Source: Mycobacterium sp. IDR2000157661 | GTDB taxonomy: Bacteria > Actinomycetota > Actinomycetes > Mycobacteriales > Mycobacteriaceae | Assembly: GCF_022317005.1 (NCBI RefSeq) | Contig: NZ_CP081006.1 | Coordinates: 1,736,001-1,800,000, forward strand | DNA: 64,000 nt | Direction: 5' to 3' | Shown: piece by piece, positions 56,512 through 64,000 of the stretch | Numbering within the stretch: the stretch's first letter is position 1 | Layout of the letters: each line of letters starts with the position of its first letter | Notes under the pieces: generated by a model | Seen by the model: the letters and a program-made list of their open reading frames with translations, nothing else | Database searches by the model: none | Told to the model about the DNA's origin: nothing | Program-made: the position numbers and the translations under genes

Positions 56512-57153
56512 GTGACCGGCCAGAAAGTGCGGGTGGTGGTTGGCGACGACCACCCGATGTTCCGCGACGGCGTGGTCCGGGCGCTGGTGTCGAGCGGCCA
56601 GATCGAGGTGGTGGCCGAGGCCGACGACGGCGTCACCGCACTAGAGGCCATCCGTGTGCACACCCCGCAGGTGGCGCTGCTCGACTACCGGATGCCCGGG
56701 ATGGATGGATCGGAGGTGGCGGCCGCCGTCGTGCGCGACGAACTGGCCACCCGCGTGCTGCTGATCTCTGCGCACGACGAGTCCGCGATCGTCTACCAGG
56801 CGCTGCGGAACGGTGCGGCGGGTTTCCTGCCGAAGGAGTCCACGCGGTCGGAACTCGTCACCGCGGTGCTCGACTGCGCCAAGGGTCGCGACGTCGTCGC
56901 GCCCAGCCTCGCCGCCGGCCTGGCCGGTGAGATCCGCAAACGCGCCGAGCCCGACGGGCCCACGTTGAGCCCGCGCGAGCGCGAGGTGCTCAGGCTAATC
57001 GCGGCCGGGAGCAGCATCCCCGCGATGGCCAGGGAGTTGTTCCTGGCGCCGTCGACGGTGAAGACCCACGTGCAACGGCTCTACGAGAAACTGGGCGTCA
57101 ACGACCGCGGCGCCGCCGTCGCCGAGGCGATGCGCCGCAAACTGCTGGACTGA
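56512..57153 (+). CDS. NarL/FixJ-family response regulator
   Basis: A 213-residue response regulator. The receiver domain has acidic Asp12/Asp13, phosphoacceptor Asp58 in LLDYRMPGMDG, and a GFLPKES Lys. The C-terminal LuxR-type HTH is LSPREREVLRLIAAGSSIPAMARELFLAPSTVKTHVQRLY (quoted only as its place, residues about 147-190). GTG at 56512 is preferred because it puts the receiver at the N-terminus; the ATG at 56392 would add 40 residues. It pairs with the histidine kinase starting 2 nt later. Confidence 0.85.
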   Translation: MTGQKVRVVVGDDHPMFRDGVVRALVSSGQIEVVAEADDGVTALEAIRVHTPQVALLDYRMPGMDGSEVAAAVVRDELATRVLLISAHDESAIVYQALRNGAAGFLPKESTRSELVTAVLDCAKGRDVVAPSLAAGLAGEIRKRAEPDGPTLSPREREVLRLIAAGSSIPAMARELFLAPSTVKTHVQRLYEKLGVNDRGAAVAEAMRRKLLD

Positions 57154-57154
57154 C

Positions 57155-58323
57155 GTGCTGGACCGCCTCGCGGGCTTCTTCGCCGCGCAACCCGTGCGCG
57201 TGACGGCGTTCCTGCGCCTGCCGCTGATCGCGTTGATCGGTGTGCTGGTGTGGATCTGGGAGGTCGACCACTGGCTGCCCGGTGTCTATGCGGTGGTGCT
57301 CGGCGTGTGGGCGCTCGCGGCGCTGGTGTGGATCGTCTTCGTCTTCCGGGGGCCGGTGCCGCGCTGGGCGGACTGGGCGTCGACCGGCATCGACGTGCTG
57401 GTGATCGTCGCGCTGTGCCTGGTGTCCGGCGGCGCGACGGCGGCCCTGCTGCCGGTGTTCTTCCTGCTGCCGATCGCTGTGGCGTTCCAGGACCGGCCCA
57501 TGCTGACCGCAATCCTCGGCGTCGGCACCGCGCTGGGGTACCTGGCGGTGTGGATCGCCTACTCCAGGCGCGACGACACCGTCGGGCTGCCGAACGTGGT
57601 GTACACACAGTTCGGCTTCCTGCTGTGGTCTGCCGCGGCGATCACGGCGCTGTGCGTGGTGCTGGTGCGGCGGCAGGCCCGCGTGCACAAGCTGCAGGAC
57701 GTGCGACGGCAATTGGTGTCGGAGGCGATGCAGGCCGACGAGCGGCACAACCGTGAGGTCGCCGAACACCTCCACGACGGACCGCTGCAGACGCTGCTGG
57801 CGGCGCGCCTCGACCTCGACGAGGTGCTGGAGCGTTGCGACGATCCGGCACTGGCGGCGGTGCACGACGCGCTGCAGCAGACGGCGGCGGCCCTGCGCTC
57901 CACGGTGACCGAACTGCATCCGCAGGTGCTCGCCCAGTTGGGGTTGACGCCGGCGGTAGGGGAACTGGTGCGCCAGTTCGAGTCCCGCAGCGGGTGCTTG
58001 GTCGCGGCCGAGCTCGACGACGTCGGCAAGCCGGCGTCGCAGCAGCTGCTCTACCGGGCGGCGCGCGAGCTGCTGGCCAACGTCGGCAAGCACGCGCGTG
58101 CGACCACGGTGCGTGTCGGGCTGTCCCGCCGCGGCGACCGGATCGAGTTGACCGTCGCCGACGACGGGCTCGGATTCGATCCCGCGACGGTCGAGCAGTG
58201 CGTCGCCGCCGGCCACATCGGCCTGGGGTCGCTGCTCGCCCGGTTCGACGCGATGGGCGGGTCGATGCGCATCGACTCGGAGCCCGGCTCGGGCACCCGG
58301 GTGACGGTCACCTCACCTCGCGC

Positions 58324-58327
<4 letters not shown>
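57155..58327 (+). CDS. Sensor histidine kinase, HisKA_3 type
   Basis: A 390-residue membrane kinase. About five membrane helices occupy residues 18-172, a sensor domain of the MASE/7TM type without large external loops. A HisKA_3 dimerisation domain has phosphoacceptor His207 in EVAEHLHDGPLQ, and an HATPase_c domain has LLANVGKHARA and VADDGLGFDP. GTG at 57155 lies 1 nt after the regulator stop. The signal is unknown; the neighbouring His-rich secreted gene is the closest candidate target. Confidence 0.87.
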
Positions 58328-59514
<1,187 letters not shown>

Positions 59515-59586
59515 GATCAGCCACTGTATCGGTGTGACAGCTGTCAATTTATTTGTGACCAGCGGTAGCGGTTAGGGTGTCACGTC

Positions 59587-60699
59587 ATGACGGAGACGAA
59601 TACCGATGTCGGCGCCGGCGCGGCGCCGACGGTTGGGGTGGTGCGCGAATCCGGGGCCGACGAGCGCCGCGTGGCGCTGGTGCCGAAGGCGGTCGCGTCG
59701 CTGGTGAACAGCGGGGTGGCGGTTGTGGTCGAGGCCGGCGCCGGCGAGCGGGCGCTGCTGCCCGATGCGCTGTACACGGAGGCGGGCGCCACGGTCGGCG
59801 ACGCATGGGCGGCCGACGTCGTGGTCAAGGTGGCGCCGCCGAGCACCGACGAGGTGGCCAAGCTGAAGTCGGGTCAGACGCTGGTCGGCTTCCTGGCCCC
59901 GCGCAACGCCGACAACCAGATCGCGGCGCTGAAGACGGCAGGCGTACAAGCCTTTGCGGTGGAGGCGATCCCGCGGATCTCGCGCGCCCAGGTGATGGAT
60001 GCGCTGTCCTCGCAGGCCAACGTCGCCGGCTACAAGTCGGTGGTGCTGGCGGCCTCGGAGTCGACGCGGTTCTTCCCGATGCTGACCACCGCGGCGGGCA
60101 CGGTGAAACCGGCGACGTTGCTGGTCCTCGGCGTCGGCGTGGCCGGGCTGCAGGCGCTGGCCACGGCCAAGCGGCTCGGCGCGCGCACCACCGGCTACGA
60201 CGTGCGGCCCGAGGTCGCCGATCAGGTCCGCTCGGTCGGCGCGCAGTGGCTCGACCTCGGCATCGAAGCGGCGGGCGAGGGCGGCTACGCCCGCGAGCTC
60301 TCCGACGAGGAGCGCGCCCAGCAGCAGAAGAAGCTCGAAGAGGCCATCACCGGTTTCGACGTCGTGATCACCACCGCGCTGGTGCCGGGCCGCCCCGCTC
60401 CGCGCCTGGTGACCGCCGCCGCCGTCGAGGGCATGAAGCCCGGCAGCGTGGTCGTCGACCTCGCCGGTGAGACGGGCGGTAACTGCGAGCTCACCGAACC
60501 CGGTCAGACCGTCGTCCGCCACGGCGTGACGATCGCCTCGCCGCTGAACCTGCCTGCGACGATGCCCGAGCACGCCAGCGAGCTGTACTCCAAGAACATC
60601 ACCGCGCTGCTGGAGTTGCTGATCAACGACGGAGCCCTGGCGCCCGACTTCGACGACGAGGTCGTTGCCGCCTCCTGCGTGACCCGAGGAGAGAACTGA
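59587..60699 (+). CDS. pntAa: NAD(P) transhydrogenase subunit alpha part 1
   Basis: A 370-residue soluble dI domain of proton-translocating transhydrogenase, which binds NAD(H) and passes hydride to NADP in PntB. It has GVVRESGADERRVALVPKAV at the start, GVGVAGLQALATAKRLGARTTGYDVR for the dinucleotide fold, and GRPAPRLVTAAAVEGMKPGSVVVDLAGETGGN. The split alpha subunit (pntAa plus pntAb) is the usual mycobacterial form, as in Rv0155-Rv0156. Its stop overlaps pntAb by 1 nt. Confidence 0.95.
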   Translation: MTETNTDVGAGAAPTVGVVRESGADERRVALVPKAVASLVNSGVAVVVEAGAGERALLPDALYTEAGATVGDAWAADVVVKVAPPSTDEVAKLKSGQTLVGFLAPRNADNQIAALKTAGVQAFAVEAIPRISRAQVMDALSSQANVAGYKSVVLAASESTRFFPMLTTAAGTVKPATLLVLGVGVAGLQALATAKRLGARTTGYDVRPEVADQVRSVGAQWLDLGIEAAGEGGYARELSDEERAQQQKKLEEAITGFDVVITTALVPGRPAPRLVTAAAVEGMKPGSVVVDLAGETGGNCELTEPGQTVVRHGVTIASPLNLPATMPEHASELYSKNITALLELLINDGALAPDFDDEVVAASCVTRGEN

Positions 60700-61031
60700 T
60701 GTACGACCAGTTGTTGGCCAACCTCGCGATCCTGGTGCTCAGTGGGTTCGTCGGGTTCGCGGTGATCTCCAAGGTGCCCAACACCTTGCACACCCCGCTG
60801 ATGTCGGGCACCAACGCCATTCACGGCATCGTGGTGCTCGGCGCGCTGATCGTGCTGGGCAACCTGCCCGCCGACGCACACTGGGGGGTGCGGGCGATCG
60901 CGTTCGTGGCCCTCGTGTTCGGCACCCTGAACGTGATCGGCGGCTTCCTGGTGACCGATCGCATGCTCGGCATGTTCAAGGGCAAGAAGCGTGAGCTAGT
61001 CGAAGCCGACAACGAGGTGTCCGCGAAGTGA
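60699..61031 (+). CDS. pntAb: NAD(P) transhydrogenase subunit alpha part 2
   Basis: A 110-residue membrane domain of the split alpha subunit with about four helices. MSGTNAIHGIVVLGALIVLG and FGTLNVIGGFLVTDRMLGMF are characteristic of PntAb and contribute to the proton path with PntB. The ATG at 60699 overlaps the pntAa stop, and its stop overlaps the pntB GTG by 4 nt. Confidence 0.95.
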   Translation: MYDQLLANLAILVLSGFVGFAVISKVPNTLHTPLMSGTNAIHGIVVLGALIVLGNLPADAHWGVRAIAFVALVFGTLNVIGGFLVTDRMLGMFKGKKRELVEADNEVSAK

Positions 61032-62461
61032 ACCACCTCGTCACCGTCCTATACATCATCGCGTTCGGGCTGTTCATCCTCGGCCTGTCGGGACTGACCG
61101 GTCCCAAGACCGCCGTGCGCGGCAACTGGATCGCCGCCGCCGGTATGGGACTGGCCGTCGTCGCCACGCTGATAGCGGTGCGCGACACCGCGCCGATCAA
61201 CTGGATCCTGATCGCGGCCGGCCTGGCGCTGGGCGTCGTGCTCGGTGTGCCGCCGGCCAAGAAGACCAAGATGACGGCGATGCCGCAGTTGGTCGCGCTG
61301 TTCAACGGCGTCGGCGGCGGCACCGTCGCGCTGATCGCCTGGGCCGAGTTCATCGAGACCGACGGCTTCGGCACCTTCAAACCCGACCAGCATCCGACCG
61401 TCGCGCTCGTCGTCGGTTCGCTGTTCGCGGCGATCATCGGGTCCGTGTCGTTCTGGGGCTCGCTGGTGGCGTTCCTCAAGCTGCAGGAGTCGATCCCGAA
61501 GAACGTCGAGAAGCGACTCGTCGCCTCTGCCAAGCTGTTTCAGGGCGCCAACGTGCTGCTGCTGCTCGGTGCCGTCGCCATGGCGGTCTACATCGGCCTC
61601 AACGCCGGGACCAGCAGCCCCGGGTGGACCATCGTGGTGGTGCTCGTGCTCGCGGGTGTGATGGGCCTGTTCGTGGTGTTCCCGATCGGCGGCGCCGACA
61701 TGCCGGTGGTCATCTCGCTGCTCAACGCGCTCACCGGGTTGTCCGCCGCGGCAGCGGGATTGGCGCTCAACAACACCGCGATGATCGTTGCGGGCATGAT
61801 CGTCGGCGCGTCCGGCTCCATCCTGACCAACCTGATGGCCGTGGCGATGAACCGGTCCATCCCGGCGATCGTGTTCGGGTCCTTCGGGGGTGACTCCGCT
61901 GCGGTGGCCGGACCCGGCGGCGAGCAGGGCACCGTGAAGTCCACCAGCGCCGCCGACGCCGCCATCCAGATGGCCTACGCCAACCAGGTGATCGTGGTCC
62001 CGGGTTACGGCCTGGCCGTCGCACAGGCCCAGCACGCGGTCAAGGAGATGGGCGATCTGCTCGAATCCAAGGGCGTGGAGGTCAAGTACGCCATCCACCC
62101 GGTCGCGGGGCGCATGCCCGGGCACATGAACGTGCTGCTGGCCGAGGCCGACGTCGAGTACGACGCGATGAAGGAGATGGACGACGTCAACGGCGAGTTC
62201 ACCCGCACCGACGTCACTTTGGTGATCGGCGCCAACGACGTCACCAACCCCGCCGCACGCAACGACCCGAGCTCGCCGATCCACGGCATGCCGATCCTCA
62301 ACGTCGACCAGTCCCGCTCGGTGATCGTCCTCAAGCGGTCGATGAGCTCGGGCTATGCCGGCATCGAGAACCCGCTGTTCTTCGCCGACCAGACCTCGAT
62401 GCTGTTCGGCGACGCCAAGAAGTCCGTGGGCGACGTCATCGAGGAACTCAAAGCGCTGTAA
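61028..62461 (+). CDS. pntB: NAD(P) transhydrogenase subunit beta
   Basis: A 477-residue subunit with about nine membrane helices in the first 280 residues and a soluble NADP(H)-binding dIII domain at the C-terminus (VIVVPGYGLAVAQAQHAVKEM, HPVAGRMPGHMNVLLAEADV, VIGANDVTNPAARNDP). With the alpha parts it couples proton entry to NADPH formation. It starts with GTG at 61028. A large inverted repeat follows. Confidence 0.96.
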   Translation: MNHLVTVLYIIAFGLFILGLSGLTGPKTAVRGNWIAAAGMGLAVVATLIAVRDTAPINWILIAAGLALGVVLGVPPAKKTKMTAMPQLVALFNGVGGGTVALIAWAEFIETDGFGTFKPDQHPTVALVVGSLFAAIIGSVSFWGSLVAFLKLQESIPKNVEKRLVASAKLFQGANVLLLLGAVAMAVYIGLNAGTSSPGWTIVVVLVLAGVMGLFVVFPIGGADMPVVISLLNALTGLSAAAAGLALNNTAMIVAGMIVGASGSILTNLMAVAMNRSIPAIVFGSFGGDSAAVAGPGGEQGTVKSTSAADAAIQMAYANQVIVVPGYGLAVAQAQHAVKEMGDLLESKGVEVKYAIHPVAGRMPGHMNVLLAEADVEYDAMKEMDDVNGEFTRTDVTLVIGANDVTNPAARNDPSSPIHGMPILNVDQSRSVIVLKRSMSSGYAGIENPLFFADQTSMLFGDAKKSVGDVIEELKAL

Positions 62462-62549
62462 ACCGGGCTGCCCGACCGTCGTTTGGCGTGTGCGCACGGC
62501 GGGAAGCCTTTAATCAACGGGCACGTCAATGGCGACGGCTCGGCAAACC

Positions 62550-62597
62550 CCAGTGCCGCGTTCGCGGGCCGGCGTATGCCCGTGCGCGCGGCACTGG
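62550..62597. repeat. Long inverted repeat downstream of pntB
   Basis: CCAGTGCCGCG (62550-62560) and CGCGGCACTGG (62587-62597) are perfect 11-bp arms with a 26-nt spacer that itself can pair (GGGC/GCCC). The extended structure is too large for a plain terminator loop and lies 89 nt after pntB and 72 nt before the channel gene. It could be a terminator, a processing site or a protein-binding site. Confidence 0.5.
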
Positions 62598-62668
62598 CTC
62601 GCGCCTGAGATCGATCGGGTCGCTACCGCCCGCATGCGTCGCATCCGAACGGCAACCTGAAGGAGATC

Positions 62669-63550
62669 ATGGACTGGGTGCTCACGATCGCGGGTTTCGT
62701 GTTGGTGCTCGTCGTCGTCCGCGACGTTTTCCAGACACTGTTCGAACCGCGGGGCGACGGCGCCGTAACGACCAGGGTGATGAAGCTGGTCTGGCGGGTG
62801 TTGCGGCCGTTACCGGCTCGACTGCGTGTCACTACGCTGACGGGTCCGCTGGGCATGGTGGCGGTGATCGGCCTATGGGCCGTCGGCGCCGTCGCAGGGT
62901 GGGCGCTGATCTACTACGCCCAGATGCCCGAGGGTTTCACCTACAGCTCCGACATCGACTCGACGCGAGCCGGGCTGCTGGACTCGGTGTACCTGTCGCT
63001 GGTCACCATCGCCACCCTCGGATTCGGCGACATCCTGCCGAGCGCACCGTGGCTGCGGGTACTTGTGCCGCTGCAGGCGTTGTTCGGCTTCATGCTCATC
63101 ACCGCCGCCGTGTCCTGGGTGCTGCAGATCTACCCGGCCCTGCACCGGCGGCGGGTGTTGGCCCTGCAGTTGTCGAGTCTGCGCGAGGCGCGGCTCCGGC
63201 AGGCGGATCCGGACATCGACGACGTCCCGACCGACGTGCTGACCGACATCGCCGCCGGTCTGGTGGAGGCCCGCAACGACCTGACGCAATACGGGTCCAC
63301 CTACTACTTCCGCGACCTGGACGCCGACACCGCGCTGGCCGCATGGCTCGGGTACGCCGCCACCCTGGGCGAAGAGGCGGAGGCCAGTGCGGAGCCCCGG
63401 ATGCGAACGGCGGGTGCGATGCTGTGTGCCGTCGCGGCGAACCTCGCGCAGTTGCTCGACAGGGAGTTTCTGCACCTCGACGCCGACACCGCCGCCGTCA
63501 TCGAGGCCTACGCGGACGCCCACGGATACGGCGGCCGATCGGCGGCGTGA
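62669..63550 (+). CDS. Potassium-channel-like two-helix membrane protein
   Basis: A 293-residue protein. Helices lie at about 4-24, 62-84 and 130-153. A pore loop has the selectivity-filter-like TIATLGFGD at 113-121, GFG in place of the usual GYG, which is a known variant. The remaining about 130 residues are a helical cytosolic domain (FRDLDADTALAAWLGYAATLGEE). It belongs to the Ion_trans_2 group. The direct ligand or gating signal is unknown. Confidence 0.82.
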   Translation: MDWVLTIAGFVLVLVVVRDVFQTLFEPRGDGAVTTRVMKLVWRVLRPLPARLRVTTLTGPLGMVAVIGLWAVGAVAGWALIYYAQMPEGFTYSSDIDSTRAGLLDSVYLSLVTIATLGFGDILPSAPWLRVLVPLQALFGFMLITAAVSWVLQIYPALHRRRVLALQLSSLREARLRQADPDIDDVPTDVLTDIAAGLVEARNDLTQYGSTYYFRDLDADTALAAWLGYAATLGEEAEASAEPRMRTAGAMLCAVAANLAQLLDREFLHLDADTAAVIEAYADAHGYGGRSAA

Positions 63551-63594
63551 CAAGCCGGGCGGTTCGACGCCCGCCGGTCGGGTAACCCGAGCAC

Positions 63595-64000
63595 ATGGTC
63601 ATGCATGCGCTCCTTCAGATCCCCGAATCGGCAGGCACCCTCGACGCGACCGCTGACCGCGCCGCCGAGACGGTGGACCGCGTCCTGGGCAACGGTGCTC
63701 TAGCGCGGGGGCTCCGCGGCTCCTGGCTGGGACACCCCACGCATCCGCTGCTGGTCACTGTGCCGATCGGGGCGTGGCTGTCATCCGGCGTGCTCGATGT
63801 CGTCTACCAGGACCGCGATGCCGCCCGCCGGCTCATCGCGATCGGTCTGGCCGCGACACCGGCCGCGGTGCTGGCCGGCTGGGCGGAGTTCCCGACGCTG
63901 GGGCCGCGGCAGCGACGGGTGGCGCTCGTCCACGCGGCGGGCAATGCCGTCGCGGCGGCGTCGTTCTGGATGGCGCACCGGCAGTACAAGCGCAGCCGAA
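63595..64000 (+). CDS. DUF2231-like membrane protein, 3' end outside the window
   Basis: At least 135 residues with helices typical of DUF2231 (GHPTHPLLVTVPIGAWLSSGVLDVV, then LIAIGLAATPAAVLAGWAEF). The GSWLGHPTHPLL motif with its His residues is the family mark and may bind heme or metal, but that is unproved. ATG at 63595, or at 63601 two codons later, is the start. The reading frame is open to the window end. Confidence 0.72.
   Translation, partial: MVMHALLQIPESAGTLDATADRAAETVDRVLGNGALARGLRGSWLGHPTHPLLVTVPIGAWLSSGVLDVVYQDRDAARRLIAIGLAATPAAVLAGWAEFPTLGPRQRRVALVHAAGNAVAAASFWMAHRQYKRSR

Noticed and set aside
61049..62497. 482-residue minus-strand frame opposite pntB
   Set aside because: Asp/His/Arg/Gly-rich shadow of a membrane protein gene with no start signals or motif.

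Overview
The window looks like the origin-proximal chromosome of a high-GC actinobacterium, most likely a fast-growing Mycobacterium (Mycolicibacterium). It carries the mycobacterial fhaA / fhaB-pstP-rodA-pbpA-pknA-pknB block, an ESX-1 type VII secretion locus with whiB6, a PE/PPE pair, ptpB, fadE2 and a three-subunit pntAa-pntAb-pntB transhydrogenase. Start sites come from family length, overlaps with neighbours and position. No homology search could be run, so family names are from recognition of motifs and gene order.

Region 1 (1-11264): the end of a DUF881 protein, trpG, then on the minus strand the cell-wall and division signalling operon (fhaB, pstP, rodA, pbpA, pknA, pknB). Its genes are joined by 4-nt overlaps, except for a 22-nt gap before pknA. 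fhaA lies upstream, separated by a strong hairpin, and a tRNA-Leu(CAG) follows. Two Ser/Thr kinases, their phosphatase and their FHA readers sit with a SEDS glycosyltransferase and its transpeptidase.

Region 2 (11303-20330): a mixed set: baeRF release-factor-like protein, DedA membrane protein, lipoprotein, a coupled PPOX/Ddn-like pair, a ferritin-like protein, a thioesterase with an in-frame 27-bp triplication, GNAT and EVE proteins, and an acyl-CoA carboxyltransferase.

Region 3 (20417-37630): ESX-1. whiB6 diverges from a two-HTH regulator across a palindrome-rich spacer. A MinD-like ATPase diverges from espG1-espH-eccA1-eccB1-eccCa1-eccCb1, followed by pe35-ppe68-esxB-esxA-espI-eccD1. The locus stops at eccD1: espB, eccE1 and mycP1 do not follow, and espE/espF are not upstream.

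Region 4 (37627-47145): DUF427, acyl-CoA dehydrogenase, a small secreted protein, a C39-like putative cysteine peptidase, a DUF222/HNH protein with a small paralogue of its own N-terminus, pirin, and a FUSC transporter operon with a TetR gene.

Region 5 (47291-64000): TetR, aldehyde dehydrogenase, SDR, HAD, methyltransferase, DUF456 and luciferase-like genes, then ptpB-fadE2, a His-rich secreted peptide diverging from a two-component system, another acyl-CoA dehydrogenase, pntAa-pntAb-pntB, a K+-channel-like protein and a truncated DUF2231 protein. No prophage, insertion sequence, CRISPR array or rRNA gene was seen.
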